Made by a program: the position numbers and the translations under genes. A stretch of DNA of 64,000 nt from Paenibacillus sp. RC334 (lineage in GTDB: Bacteria > Bacillota > Bacilli > Paenibacillales > Paenibacillaceae): the NCBI RefSeq assembly GCF_030034735.1, contig NZ_CP125370.1, positions 3,038,001 to 3,102,000 of the forward strand, in the 5' to 3' direction. Shown here piece after piece: positions 19,340 through 30,286 of this stretch (the first letter of the stretch is position 1; every line of letters begins with the position of its first letter). Under the pieces are notes generated by a model. It searched no databases and was not told where the DNA came from. It worked only from the letters and a program-made list of their open reading frames with translations.

Positions 19340-20397
19340 TTATTTTCCATACTTGATCATATACAATGTAATCTCATCCCGGTTATGGAATAGCTGCTTG
19401 GCCCGCTGGATCTGCATGCCGGACTGCTCGAACGAAGCGATCACATCATGAATAAGCGCCAGAGGCTTTTTATGCATTAGCTTGACCGTTACGATGGCAG
19501 TACCTCCACTGCGTAAACTATACAGCAAATCAGTGACAAGCCTTGCCATCTGCTTTGGACTCCAACTCATATCACAGACCAGCAGATCAAATGTATTTTC
19601 TTTGAATTTGACCTCACTCGCATTTTTACGCAAAAAAGTCAGATTGGCATACTTCATCAACGAAGGCTCCATCTTTGCCGGATCAACCGCCGTTACTTTG
19701 AGTCCACGCTCCAGCAAAAAGGAAGTCCACCCCCCGGCGCCGCCCCGATATCCAGTCCTTGATGAAAAGCGCTAAAATCAATGCCAAACGTCGCTTCTGC
19801 TTCCAGCAGCTTGAATTTAGCACGAGAGATTTGCCCGTCCTCTTTTTGAAAACGAACTGCGCCTCCGCTCCAATCCGATAGATTATCCTGAGGATGCGAC
19901 ACACCTGCATACCATGTATCCGTATCCGCAAAAACGGACACAATAACCTCTGCTCCCTGCACTGTAAGCTCCATAGGAAGATCACTTAATTGCTCACTTA
20001 AAGCCTGCTTGAGCGCACCTGCGCTTTCAGCCCAACTACTGTCAGCTCCTTTGCGCACCTGCAAAGAAACGCGCTGATCTATCAGTTCTCGGCGGTTACG
20101 GATAAAAGAAACCAAACGTTCCAGCACCTGAGCCAAGTTCGTTCCTTCCTCCTGAAAATGCACAGGAAATAAGTGACGCAAAAACATTGGCGGCTGACCC
20201 GTAATCGTTCCCACAGCCTCACTTGCATCCGCAGGTAATGTAGCCAGAAAAATTTCACCAGGTAAAAGTATTGTGCTTTTCACCGAGCCAAACATTCTTC
20301 TAAGCTCTTCCTGGGCATAAGGTGCAAACCCATGGTTAGCCGTGCAAACAAATCTTGATGATGACAAAGCGGTTCCACCCTGTTCATCTGTACTCAT
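19340..20397 (-). CDS. RlmM-like SAM-dependent rRNA methyltransferase, frameshifted
   Basis: About 350 residues across two frames. The N-terminal part (20397 to about 19733) is a THUMP-like RNA-binding region; the C-terminal part is a Rossmann methyltransferase of the FtsJ/RlmM type (VTAVDPAKM, LLVCDMSWSP with the D-M-S-W-x-P catalytic signature, and VTVKLMHKK). The SAM-binding DIGAAPGG motif is cut at a run of six Cs (19730-19735); one more base yields the canonical continuation W-T-S-F-L-L-E-R-G. The start at 20397 has TTGGAGG upstream. Probable 23S rRNA 2'-O-methyltransferase. Confidence 0.8.
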
Positions 20398-20419
20398 ATA
20401 TATTTCCTCCAAAATAACG

Positions 20420-21193
20420 TTACCCTCCAGTGCACACCCGAATCCAGGGACGTTCGCCATCCCAATCCAGCTCAACTGGAACTTCATAGGTATGCATAAT
20501 CAATTCTTTCGTTAAAACCTCTTTTTTCGGTCCGGCTGCTGCCACCTTGCCATCACGGATAAGTGCCACATGGGTAAAGAGGGGAACTATCTCCTCAATA
20601 TGGTGGGTTACATAGACCACTGACAAATCCCGCTTGCGAAGCCGATCAATTTCAACCAGCATTTTTTCCCGCTCAAATAGATCCAGCCCGGCGCAAGGCT
20701 CATCCATAATCAGCAAACGAGGCTCCGCCATCAACGAACGAGCGAGCATTACCTTTTTGCGTTCCCCCTGAGATAAAGTACCCAACGGATGATTCATCAG
20801 CGCACCTAAATTCATCCCCTCCAGCAGAGATACGGCTTTTTCCTTTGTCTCTGTCGGAATCTCCTGATAAAAACGTAAAAAAGCATACGCTCCAGTAGCA
20901 ACTACTTCCCATACCGGATCTTTTAAAGCCAATTTTTCCATTAACGTCTGGCTGATATATCCAATCTGCTTGCGTACTTCCCGTATGTCACATTGACCAT
21001 ATGTTTGCCCAAGCACTTTGACCATTCCACGACTCGGAAACATATACCCGGTCATCATTTCCAGCAATGTTGTTTTACCAGAGCCGTTACGCCCCAGGAT
21101 GACCCAGTGCTCATTTTCCCGTATTTCAAGATTCACATCGTCTAATATTCGTCTATCTTCCCGCTGCAATGTGATGTTCTTCATAGATATCAT
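20420..21193 (-). CDS. ABC transporter ATP-binding protein (YlmA-like)
   Basis: 257 residues with one ABC ATPase domain: Walker A GRNGSGKTTLL (about 35-45), Q-loop GYISQTL, signature LSQGERKKVMLARSLM, Walker B LLIMDEPCAGLD and switch His in VTHHIEE. No permease gene is adjacent, as for B. subtilis YlmA, so its transport role is unproven. ATGA overlap with the thioredoxin-like gene; the second in-frame ATG (21184) is an equally good start. Confidence 0.85.
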   Translation of the reverse strand: MISMKNITLQREDRRILDDVNLEIRENEHWVILGRNGSGKTTLLEMMTGYMFPSRGMVKVLGQTYGQCDIREVRKQIGYISQTLMEKLALKDPVWEVVATGAYAFLRFYQEIPTETKEKAVSLLEGMNLGALMNHPLGTLSQGERKKVMLARSLMAEPRLLIMDEPCAGLDLFEREKMLVEIDRLRKRDLSVVYVTHHIEEIVPLFTHVALIRDGKVAAAGPKKEVLTKELIMHTYEVPVELDWDGERPWIRVCTGG

Positions 21194-21504
21194 TCCACCA
21201 CGCTCCTTATCCTGCTCAGCAAGTGTTCCACAGATTCCATTTTGTAGATGATTTCAGGACTTCCGTTCTCACCGTTATATAAAAGAAGCGCAGGAACACT
21301 GGAAATCCGGTGCTCCTGTACCAGTTCTTGAATATAGTTAATGTTGCTTTGCACCACGACTCCTTCGGGGAGCAAATGCTCTGCCACTTCCAGCATCCGC
21401 CGGGCAGCCGCGCAGGTTCCACACATGGGAGTGTACACAAACAATGCCAGCTTGCATCCCTCCCATATGGCGCGACGCACCTCCTTTTGTCCCAACTCCT
21501 TCAT
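21190..21504 (-). CDS. Thioredoxin-like protein
   Basis: 104 residues with a thioredoxin fold and an active site C-G-T-C (YTPMCGTCAAARRML), followed by VPALLLYNGENG containing the cis-Pro. CGTC differs from thioredoxin CGPC and suits a monothiol/dithiol YtpP-type protein. It sits in a coupled trio (cyclic-phosphate receiver, thioredoxin, ABC ATPase) with ATGA junctions on both sides. Confidence 0.85.
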   Translation of the reverse strand: MKELGQKEVRRAIWEGCKLALFVYTPMCGTCAAARRMLEVAEHLLPEGVVVQSNINYIQELVQEHRISSVPALLLYNGENGSPEIIYKMESVEHLLSRIRSVVE

Positions 21505-21839
21505 CGTTCCGACTCTTTTTGGATCTCGCGCATGCGTTCCTCCGGCATCGGCCCGTTATGCACGGTGACTCCTTCCGGCTTATTGGCATACAGCAGCTCA
21601 TACATGGCTCGTCGGCCCTCCGCACTAGAGGAATGCAAATAAATTTCACGCGGATACAACTGCTTCCCTGCAATGGCAGCAGCCACATCTTTCCCCGTTG
21701 GCTGACCCGGCCCCAAATCATAATCCAGCGATAACACCGAAATCGGGTATTCATGAAGCAATAACAAACACTCCTCCGCATCCCTTGCCAGCTTAAAGCC
21801 CGGAGGACAAGGCCGATAATCGTCCATAAACAAATGCAT
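21501..21839 (-). CDS. Cyclic-phosphate processing receiver-domain protein (cREC-like)
   Basis: 112 residues. The N-terminal MHLFMDDYRPCPPGF, the central LSLDYDLGPGQPTGKDVAAAI and IYLHSSSAEGRRAMYELL match the stand-alone receiver-like family found with cyclic-phosphate or RNA-end processing contexts. The acidic D-D near the start and the D in LDYDLG keep the receiver-like active site. The cellular role is unknown. First gene of a three-gene coupled unit. Confidence 0.7.
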   Translation of the reverse strand: MHLFMDDYRPCPPGFKLARDAEECLLLLHEYPISVLSLDYDLGPGQPTGKDVAAAIAGKQLYPREIYLHSSSAEGRRAMYELLYANKPEGVTVHNGPMPEERMREIQKESER

Positions 21840-21912
21840 TAACGTCTCCTCCTTTTTCCCAAGGATGCAAGCTTCCTAAGCCTTAAAGATGAAGAACATC
21901 CGCCAAACTGTA

Positions 21913-22758
21913 TTACTGCCAGCTTAGGATTAATTGAATATCTTCGCGATGGGTCCCATCATGTCCCGTTTCACTTTCCAAAACGACTGGAATGCCCCTT
22001 ACAGGCTCCTGTTCCGTCATCCAACGCATACCCTCCAGACCAATACATCCCTGCGCAACACGCGCATGTCTGTCTTTTCTTGAGCCATACGGGTATTTGG
22101 AATCGTTCAAATGAACTCCGCACAGGGCTGGCCAATAGCCCAGACGATCCCCTTTTTCGATCAACGCCTCATCACGTCCACCGTTCCACAATCCTGCTGC
22201 ATACGCATGACAGGTATCCAGACAAAAGCCAATGCTATCAGGATATTGACACAACTGGCGAATTTGCACCATTTCCTCCAACGTGGTTCCCATCGGGCCG
22301 TGATCCCCTGCCTGATTTTCAATCAGTATTTTAGCCTTTCCCAGCCATCCTTCCAGTACATCATCAAGACAACCAATGATATTTCGATAGCCCTCCAGCG
22401 GATCAGACGCATGGGTATGCCCAAAATGAACGACAGTCCCCTTTGAGCCACAGGCTTCAGCGATATCCAGATCGTTTCGCAATGAAGCAACTGTCAGCTC
22501 ATAAAGCTCCTGCCCGCGTTCGCGCCCGTGAGCTGGATTAACAGGATATGGCGAGTGGCCAATAGATTGGATTTCATGCTTTTCACAGTAAGCTTTGCAA
22601 ACAGCCGCATCAGCAGCATTCCATTCCTTCAGCCTAAGACTACGCGGGTTTTTCGGAAAATATTGAAAAGAACGTCCACCCTGCTCTCGTGCACGTACAG
22701 CGGCTTTGGAAAAACCACCTCGCGTACTAACATGAGAGCCGATCAGCAGTTTAGGCAT
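21913..22758 (-). CDS. nfo: Endonuclease IV (AP endonuclease)
   Basis: 281 residues, a zinc-dependent TIM-barrel nuclease that cuts 5' of abasic sites. Family motifs: LLIGSHVSTRGG, HSPYPVNPA, VHFGHTHASDPLEG, ILIENQAGDHGPMGTTLEE, GFCLDTCHAYAAG and VHLNDSKYPYGSRKDRHARV, which include the metal ligands. Its start (ATGATG at 22761/22758) overlaps the end of the DNA glycosylase gene, so the two base-excision repair enzymes that act in sequence are translationally coupled. Confidence 0.93.
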   Translation of the reverse strand: MPKLLIGSHVSTRGGFSKAAVRAREQGGRSFQYFPKNPRSLRLKEWNAADAAVCKAYCEKHEIQSIGHSPYPVNPAHGRERGQELYELTVASLRNDLDIAEACGSKGTVVHFGHTHASDPLEGYRNIIGCLDDVLEGWLGKAKILIENQAGDHGPMGTTLEEMVQIRQLCQYPDSIGFCLDTCHAYAAGLWNGGRDEALIEKGDRLGYWPALCGVHLNDSKYPYGSRKDRHARVAQGCIGLEGMRWMTEQEPVRGIPVVLESETGHDGTHREDIQLILSWQ

Positions 22759-23569
22759 CATGCTGCTGTACCGGGCAATAAAATGCTTTTTTTCCCGCCA
22801 GCTCAACCCTCACAATTTTCCCGCCATTTGGAGATTCTTCTCCCTCACGGTCATACACCCGACACTGATGATCAAAGCCGCCCGTTAGCGTATCCCCCTC
22901 CATCAGAGGCATTTCCATATAACCGCCTTCCGCAGTAGCTTCACGAAGCACGGATTGCGTAGCATGATACAGCTTTTCCACTTTTTCTGGCGATTGTACG
23001 ATGTTTTGTACTTTGGAACCTGGTGTAAATCCGGCGATATAAGCAATTTCGTCCGAATAACAATTGCCGATACCGGAAAAAACATGCTGATTCACCAGCG
23101 TTGTTTTCAAAATACCCCGACGTCCCTTTAGACGTGCTGTGAACTTTTCTAATGTCATACGACGATCCAGCGGATCAGGTCCGAGGTCAGACATCGCCTC
23201 TTCTGTTTCTTTAGCCGTCAGCAAGTGCAGGTAACCCAAGCGCAGACCGATAAAATAAAGCTTTACTCCACTAAAATCCAGTTCAATTTGAACCGTGCGA
23301 TCAGGACGCTGCTCCTCCGTTCCCAGATACAACAGTCCTCCCAGCATCAGATGCAGCACTAGCCGCCCGCCCGTGTTCAGATGAAAAATCAAGTGCTTGC
23401 CTCGACGCTCCATATATACAACGGTAGTTCCCAGCAATTGCTTCTCAAACGTTTCCACATCGGTATTAATGGATTTCACACGGTTAACCGTCACTCCGGT
23501 AATCGGAATGTCCAAAATTTGTTTTGACAATAGCGTTCTGTAGTTCTCCATCTCAGGAAGTTCCGGCAT
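22751..23569 (-). CDS. Fpg/Nei-family DNA glycosylase lacking the zinc finger
   Basis: 272 residues. Begins MPELPEMENYR with the catalytic N-terminal Pro and Glu of formamidopyrimidine glycosylases, and has the helix-two-turn-helix region (NQHVFSGIGNCYSDEI). The C-terminal C4 zinc finger is missing: the region after GGFDHQC has only two Cys (HQC and FYC) instead of two C-x2-C pairs. It resembles zinc-less members of the family, where a beta hairpin substitutes. The substrate may differ from 8-oxoguanine. The start at 23569 is fixed by the PELPE rule. Confidence 0.85.
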   Translation of the reverse strand: MPELPEMENYRTLLSKQILDIPITGVTVNRVKSINTDVETFEKQLLGTTVVYMERRGKHLIFHLNTGGRLVLHLMLGGLLYLGTEEQRPDRTVQIELDFSGVKLYFIGLRLGYLHLLTAKETEEAMSDLGPDPLDRRMTLEKFTARLKGRRGILKTTLVNQHVFSGIGNCYSDEIAYIAGFTPGSKVQNIVQSPEKVEKLYHATQSVLREATAEGGYMEMPLMEGDTLTGGFDHQCRVYDREGEESPNGGKIVRVELAGKKAFYCPVQQHDA

Positions 23570-23642
23570 GTCAACATCTTTCCTTTCGTAGCTGCAAATC
23601 ACTTTTGATTCTTGCAGATTTTTTTAAAATGTATATTTACTA

Positions 23643-24431
23643 TTACTTAAACTCTTCCTGGAGCCAATCCTGCAATTCATCCAGATTGTCGAAAATCAGG
23701 TCAGGTTTTACTCCAACGGCACGCATATGTCCGTCCATATTAGCGCGGGTCGAAACACCCGATAGAATCAGAGCTGTTTTGCAACCTGCCGCCGCACCTG
23801 CCGCAATATCGGTAAGCATATTATCGCCCACAACCAGAGCTTCATCCGCTCTAATGTTCAAGCGATCCAGCGCATAGTTCATTAACACGCTTGAAGGCTT
23901 GCCGATGACGACGGGCTTTACCTGTGATGCCGCCTCAATCGCAGCTCCAATCGTTCCTGCCCCCGGCGTAAGTCCATCTTGTGAAGGTAATTGGAGATCC
24001 GGGTTTGTCAAAATAAAAGTGGCTCCTTCCCGAATCCATCGCATGGCAGCAACCAGCTTATCATATGTAAATTGGCGATCTATCCCCTGCACCACATAAT
24101 CAGGGTGATCCTCCACAAGCTGCAATCCGGCATCGGTAAGCGCCTGATGTAATCCCGTTTCACCAATACAATATACACGTGCTCCAGGGCTTTGCTGTGC
24201 AACATATTGTGCAGCCGCCAGCGCCGAAGTACATACTTCATCGCTAACTGCATCAATTCCCATACCGACCAAATGCTCCGCCACCGACTCAGGTGTGCGT
24301 GAAGCATTATTCGTAACATAAGCATAAGGTATCTGGTTCGTGCGCAATTGGGATATGAGCATATCCGCACCCTTGATCATCCGGTTCCCATGGTACAATG
24401 TTCCATCCAGATCAATTAGTAACGATTTTAT
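23643..24431 (-). CDS. NagD/AraL-type HAD sugar phosphatase, non-canonical start
   Basis: 262 residues of HAD subfamily IIA: LLIDLDGTLYHGN (nucleophile motif), YVTNNASRTPE, cap domain, VIGKPSS and VVGDNMLTDIAAG. The reading frame needed for the catalytic DLDGT motif contains no ATG, GTG, TTG or CTG between it and the upstream in-frame stop. The best-placed codon is ATA at 24431, 8 bases after GGAGG. Either this is an AUA start or a G-to-A error. Translation from the first standard codon (TTG at 24398) would remove the nucleophile Asp. Confidence 0.85.
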   Translation of the reverse strand: MKSLLIDLDGTLYHGNRMIKGADMLISQLRTNQIPYAYVTNNASRTPESVAEHLVGMGIDAVSDEVCTSALAAAQYVAQQSPGARVYCIGETGLHQALTDAGLQLVEDHPDYVVQGIDRQFTYDKLVAAMRWIREGATFILTNPDLQLPSQDGLTPGAGTIGAAIEAASQVKPVVIGKPSSVLMNYALDRLNIRADEALVVGDNMLTDIAAGAAAGCKTALILSGVSTRANMDGHMRAVGVKPDLIFDNLDELQDWLQEEFK

Positions 24432-24901
24432 CGTAATTCCCTCCCGCGCTTCAAATCAATTCATCATAACATTGAAATTATAATTCATCCCATGAATGAT
24501 GTTCACCCTCTTATTTAATCACCTTAATCATTCAGGTCATAAAATAAGTTGGCCTCCCCATTTCATCTTATCTATCTTAAGTCAAAAATACGTATGAAAG
24601 TCCATGAATTGCTGATAAACCGTTCAAAATAATGCCATTCCTCGCTAAAAGCCGTCGCTTTCCCAGGGAATAAGCTTGCATCTCCGTCGAAATCCATCGA
24701 AGATGCCTAGTCTTCAAAGGAAATTTCCTGTATTTCCTGAGCCTGCTCAAAATACAAACCCTTTAAAATTCGATATATAGAAAACCGAATATGACATGTC
24801 TCCATATGTGGTAGTACAAATTCATCCGACCCCACCCATATGTCGTCCTCATCTCTTGTCGCATCCTGCGCTTTCCCGGAAAATAATTTCACAGGAAAAA
24901 C

Positions 24902-24932
24902 AAAGGCGCCGGAGCAAGCCCCGACACCCATA
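24902..24932 (-). terminator. Terminator of the RNase Z gene
   Basis: GGTGTCGGGG-CTTG-CTCCGGCGCC stem (with G-U pairs) followed by TTTGTTTTT on the minus strand, 26 bases after the stop. The 470 bases between here and the HAD gene contain no supported gene. Confidence 0.7.
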
Positions 24933-24957
24933 CACGTTTATCTTCTATAACTACCGT

Positions 24958-25891
24958 TTAAGAACCGATATCGGGCACTGGTAACAACACATGCTGCTCC
25001 GCCAGCAATGAATTGGGGAATATACTCCGCGCTTCCTCCAGCAACGGCTGAAGCTGCTCCTGATCTTTATATCTGGAACTAAAATGCGTCATGATTAATT
25101 GGCCCGCACCTGCCGCTTTTGCTGCTTCCGCTGCCTGGAGCGCTGTACTGTGATGATATTCATACGCCGTTTCCGCAAGCTCATGCAGAAAAGTAGCTTC
25201 ATGAACGACAACCGTTGCATCTTGAGCCAATACTACGGTATTCGGGCAAGGTCGCGTGTCACCAAGAATGGTGATGATACGTCCTTTTTTCGGTGCACCC
25301 AATACATCCTGGGGATGAAGCATGACTCCCCCCCTCCACCTCTACGCTTTCTCCACGTTTCAGCTTACCATACACCGGGCCGGGCTTGATTCCGTATCGC
25401 TCCAGCAGCTCCTGATTGAGCTTGCCGGGCTTATCCATCTCTACAATACGATAACCGTAGCTGTCAATACGATGATCCAGCAGAGCCGACTCGACACGGA
25501 ATTGCCCGTCATCAAACAATAGTCCTCCCGTATGCTCCACAATATGTAGTTGGTAGTTGATACGGGATTGGCTGATTCCCAGCGATAATTCGATGTACTG
25601 CTTGAGGCCAGGCGGCCCGTATACCGTCAGCGGTGTCGTACCTCCCTGATACGCCCTGCTCGACAGCAGGCCTGGCAGACCAAAGAGATGGTCTCCATGC
25701 AAATGGGTAATGAATATTTTTTCAAGCCTGCTTAGCTTAAGCGGCGAACGTAGTACCTCCTGCTGAGTTCCTTCGCCGCAATCAAACAACCACATGCTTC
25801 TTCGTTCCTCCAGCAAACGGAGTGCGATGGACGTCACGTTTCGCTGGATCGTAGGCACACCTGCATTCGTGCCGAGAAAATAAAATTCCAT
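24958..25891 (-). CDS. rnz: Ribonuclease Z, frameshifted
   Basis: About 310 residues. This metallo-beta-lactamase-fold nuclease matures tRNA 3' ends. Metal ligands are present in THLHGDHLFGLPG (H-x-H-x-D-H), LLDHRIDSYGY, ILGDTRP, VHEATF and MTHFSSRY. The frame breaks after VEVEGG at a run of seven Cs (25328-25334); six would join it to VMLHPQDVLGAPKKGR, the normal sequence. Because RNase Z is generally essential in Bacillales, a sequence error is the simplest reading. The start at 25891 gives MEFYFLGT. Confidence 0.88.
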
Positions 25892-25919
25892 GACTTTAAC
25901 CTTCTTCCTGCTGACCAGC

Positions 25920-25946
25920 AAAAAACCTCCGAAGCTCGGAGGGTCT
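25920..25946 (-). terminator. Terminator of metH
   Basis: CCTCCGA-gct-TCGGAGG stem followed by TTTTTT on the minus strand, just downstream of the metH stop. Confidence 0.85.
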
Positions 25947-25970
25947 TTGCTATCCCATCTGATAAAGGTG

Positions 25971-28900
25971 TTACACCTTTTCGACGTTAAAATACTGCGC
26001 CTGAGGGTGACTGAACACCATGGCTGATACAGAAGCCTCCGGTTCCATCATAAACCCTTCCGTCAGCTCAACGCCAATATCCTCAGGTTTCAACAGCTGG
26101 AACAATGGCCCCTGATCCTCCAGATCAGGACATGCTGGATAGCCAAAAGATACCCGTATGCCCTGATATCTAGCCCCATGCCGCTGTTTCATCGTCATGT
26201 CTGCCGAGTCCGGGAAGCCCCAGCTGTCCCTTATAATATGATGAAGTCGCTCGGCGAGTCCTTCTGCCACTTCCAGCGCTACCGACTGAAGTGCATGAGA
26301 GCGTAAGTAATCCCCTTTTTCTTTCCATTGCGTGGAAAGCTGCTGAATACCGTGACCCGCCGTAACGACCATAAAACCTACATAATCCATAACTCCAGAT
26401 TCCACCGATTTCAAGTAGTCAGCCAGACATAAATAAGGCTCTACTTGTTGACGCGGAAACGTAAATGTGTGCAGTACCCTGTTCACATCTGATGGATCAT
26501 AAACCAAAATCTGATCTCCCTGTGACTGCGCCGGGAAGAAACGGTATACAGCATGTGCCTGAATAATTCCATCCGTAACGGCTTCAAACATGATGCTATC
26601 TACGGTTTCCTTCAACTGAGTCGCTTTCGGATTCCCCGAAGCCAGCAATTGCTCTACATTTCCTTTTAATCCAAGATGGTGCCCCATCAGCATCTGCATA
26701 TTCACATAAGGCAAAATATAATTGAGCGGATAGTTACGCAGTACATGACGATCCGTATCCGGCGGAATATAGACGGGCAAATCCTGAGCGATTTTAGAGC
26801 GAACAGCCCGGGTAAGTTTAGGCAACGGCTTGGCTTCCACGACCGTTGCGGCTTCCGCTTCCCGTTCAGCCTCCATTTCCTCAGCCATTTTCTTGCGGGA
26901 CTCAGGATTCATCAGCTTGTTAGCTATGTCCAAACCATCCATTGCATCCTTCGCATAGACAACCATTCCGTCATACTCGGGACGGATACGGTTTTTCGTA
27001 AACTTACGCGTCAAAGCAGCTCCGCCAACCATAATCGGGATATCAATATTCGCATTTTTTAAATCCTGTGCAGTCAACACCATCTGTTGAGCCGATTTAA
27101 CAAGCAAACCGGATAAGCCAATCGCGTCGGCCTTTTCTTCACGGTAAGCCTCAATAATGCGTTCTGGTGGTACTTTTATACCCAGATTTACAATATGGTA
27201 ACCATTGTTGGATAGAATAATCTCCACCAGGTTTTTACCAATGTCATGCACATCACCTTTGACCGTAGCCAGCAAAATCTTTCCTTTTACCGAGGATTCA
27301 TTTTTTTCCATATACGGTTCCAAGAAAGCGACCGACGCCTTCATGACTTCAGCGCTTTGCAGCACCTCTGCAACGATCAATTCGTTGTTGTTAAAGAGAC
27401 GTCCTACCTCTTCCATCCCCTTCATCAGCGGTCCATTAATAATCTCCAGCGAAGAATATTTGGCAAGCGCTTGCTCCAGATCCGGAATCAGTCCCTCCTT
27501 ACTACCCTCTACTACATAGGAAGCCAGCCGCTCTTCGAGCGAGAGATTGGACACCTTCTCTTTTTTCTCCACTTTCTTATTACGGAAAGCAGCCACAAAA
27601 GCGGATAAAGTATCGTCGTTCGTTTTATAAATCAGGTCTTCGGCGAGCTTCCGTTCATGCTCGGGTATCGAAGCATAACGTTCGAGCTTCTCCGTATTTA
27701 CAATCGCATAGTCCAAGCCTGCTTTGGTACATTCGTATAGATAAACGGAATTGAGCACTTCACGCCCCGCCTCCGGCAAACCAAAGGACACGTTACTGAT
27801 ACCCAAAATGGTGTGAACTCCTGGAAGTGCTTCTTTAATAATCCGAATACCCTCAATCGTTTCCTTGGCCGAACCGATGTATTGCTCATCACCTGTTCCT
27901 ACGGGAAATACGAGCGTATCAAAAATAAGATCCTCGGGTGCCAGACCGTAACGGTTCACCAGCAGATCATAAGAGCGTTTGGGCCACTTCAAGCTTATCC
28001 TCACGTGAAATAGCCTGACCACGTTCATCAATGGTTCCAACAACAACAGCCGCGCCGTATTTATGAATAAGAGGTGCCATTTTCTCAAATTTCTCTTCGC
28101 CATCCTCCAAATTAATGGAGTTAATGATCGCCTTCCCTTGCGAATATTGCAAGGCGGTATCAATGACCTGAATATCCGTGGTATCAATCACGAGAGGAAC
28201 CTTTACCTTATTCACGACCAGCTTCAAAAAGGCTTCCATATCCGTCATTTCATCGCGGTCCGGGTCCTGTACACAAATATCAATGACATGTGCCCCACTC
28301 TTTACCTGAGCACGGGCAATTTCAGATGCCTCTTCATATTTGCCTTCCACGATCAAACGCTTGAATTTGCGGGAGCCGAGAACATTTGTTCGTTCACCAA
28401 CCATATAGGGACGATTTTCCTGTTCAATATATACAGGCTCAATACCCGATACAGCCGGTGGGTGATGGCCTTCCAGCGGGCGCGGCTCAAACTGCGCCAT
28501 ACGTTCACTCATAACCCGGATATGCTCAGGTGTAGTACCACAGCAACCTCCTGCAATATTCAGCCAACCTTTTTCGGCGAAAGCGGCCATTTTACGGGCT
28601 AATGAATCAGGTGATTCATGATATTGACCGTTTTCATCAGGCAAACCTGCATTCGGATAACAGCTAATTGCTGCTGAGGACATATCAGAGAGAGAGCGAA
28701 TGTGATCCCGCATAAACTCCGGTCCTGTAGCACAGTTCAGCCCAATCGACACCGGATGCAAATGTTCCAGCGATATGCAGAAAGACTCAATATTCTGACC
28801 TGCCAGAGTCGTTCCCATTGGTTCAATCGTTCCCGAAATCATTATGGGAAGCTCCGTACCCGTCTTCTCAAAAGCCTGCCGAATTCCAATACTTCCGGCT

Positions 28901-29412
28901 TTGACGTTAAGCGTATCCTGCGAGGTCTCCAAAAGCAAGGCATCCACGCCGCCTTCAATTAGCGCCAAGGCTTGCTCTTCATAGCTCTCGATCAGCTCCG
29001 CAAACGTAACACCACCTGTCACGGATAATGTTTTCGTCGTCGGTCCCATAGCTCCTACAACAAAACGAGGCTTGTCCGCAGTACTATACTTATCTGCCGC
29101 GTTACGCGCCAGTTTAGCTGCAACCAGATTAATTTCACGGGCGCGCTCCGGTATATCGTAATCCGCCAAAACGACGGATGTCGCTCCAAAAGTGTTCGTT
29201 TCAATCAGGTCTGATCCGGCCTCCAAGTATGCTTCATGTATCCCTTGAATGACATCCGGTCTGGTTAAGACCAACATCTCGTTGCAGCCCTCCAGCTCTT
29301 CCCCGCCAAAATCGTCGGGGGAAAGATCCTCTTGCTGGATCATGGTGCCCATGGCCCCGTCAAGAATGAGTATTCTTCGTTGTAATGCATTCTGTAAGCT
29401 AACTTTATCCAA
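25971..29412 (-). CDS. metH: Cobalamin-dependent methionine synthase, frameshifted
   Basis: About 1146 residues over two frames, the full family length. Domains in order: homocysteine-binding barrel with zinc Cys (GLNCATG; AGGCCGTTPEH), pterin-binding barrel (VGERTNVLGSRKFKR; HVIDICVQDPDRDE), cap and B12-binding domain (GDVHDIGKNLVEI with the cobalt-ligand His), and a C-terminal SAM-binding activation domain (RYQGIRVSFGYPACPD). The frames meet inside KLEVA...KRSYDLL, where GGG at 27981-27983 has one base too many. It starts with TTG at 29412 after GGGGGTGA. It converts homocysteine to methionine using methyl-tetrahydrofolate. Confidence 0.92.
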
Positions 29413-29707
29413 AATCTCTTCACCCCCGCAAAACGTTAAATCCTAGTTTAGCAGAAACCGTATCATTTAGATAGATTGAAGTAAAAACATACGTTTTATA
29501 CGGCTTCTTCTGCACAAAAACAACTCTCGATATTCATTTTTACAGTTTGCTGCATAATGAGACGCACTTAGGCCAGGGTTCTTTTTATATTGGAATAGGA
29601 CGAACCGTCATTTGCAACATAAAATGTTTCAGACCTATATTGTACAACGATTCAAGACATGATATTCTGTATACAACATTAAACCAAGTGGAAAAGAGGG
29701 ATAATCT

Positions 29708-30250
29708 ATGGCTGAAATCTTAATACGCAATACGAATGTACGAATTAGCGATGAAGACAAGGTACGTGAATTTTTGGAGAGTCAAGAGGTATTGTACGAG
29801 CATTGGGATGATTCCAAGCTGTCCGGGGAGCTGCAAGAAAACTTCACCCTGACAGATGAGCAAAAAGTGGCTGTTCTAAGCACTTTTGAAGCCGAAATCA
29901 AGGACTTAGCCGCCCGCCGTGGGTATAAAATATGGGACGTTATCACCTTGTCCGAAGCAACGCCGAATTTGGACGAGCTACTTGCCAAGTTTGAGCAAAT
30001 TCATACCCATACCGAAGATGAAATCCGTGCTATTGTAGCAGGCAAAGGCATTTTCATCATTAAAGGTCCTGAAGAAATCGGATATTTTAATGTTGAGCTT
30101 TCACCTGGTGACGTTATTTCCGTACCAGAAAATATTCCTCACTTCTTTACCTTAATGGAAAATCAGAAGATCGTCGCAGTACGTTTGTTCATCGAAGAAA
30201 ATGGGTGGATTGCCGAACCGTTTGAAGATCCATCGTTTATTAAGGCATAA
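29708..30250 (+). CDS. mtnD: Acireductone dioxygenase
   Basis: 180 residues of the cupin ARD family in the methionine salvage pathway; it oxidises the acireductone to the 2-keto precursor of methionine plus formate. The metal-binding signature is visible as IHTHTEDEIR (two His and a Glu), with a further His in NIPHFF. No other mtn genes adjoin it, but metH is its divergent neighbour, so both flank a methionine-related promoter region (29413-29707; no riboswitch seen). The start has AGAGGGATA upstream. Confidence 0.92.
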   Translation: MAEILIRNTNVRISDEDKVREFLESQEVLYEHWDDSKLSGELQENFTLTDEQKVAVLSTFEAEIKDLAARRGYKIWDVITLSEATPNLDELLAKFEQIHTHTEDEIRAIVAGKGIFIIKGPEEIGYFNVELSPGDVISVPENIPHFFTLMENQKIVAVRLFIEENGWIAEPFEDPSFIKA

Positions 30251-30286
30251 TACTATAATACGAATCCATCCTAATGTGGATAAAGC

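Noticed and set aside
24707..24931. 74-codon open frame on the minus strand between the HAD and RNase Z genes
   Set aside because: Its start lies inside the RNase Z terminator hairpin, it lacks a ribosome binding site and resembles no family.
29413..29707. SAM or T-box riboswitch between metH and mtnD
   Set aside because: No S-box or T-box motif could be found on either strand.
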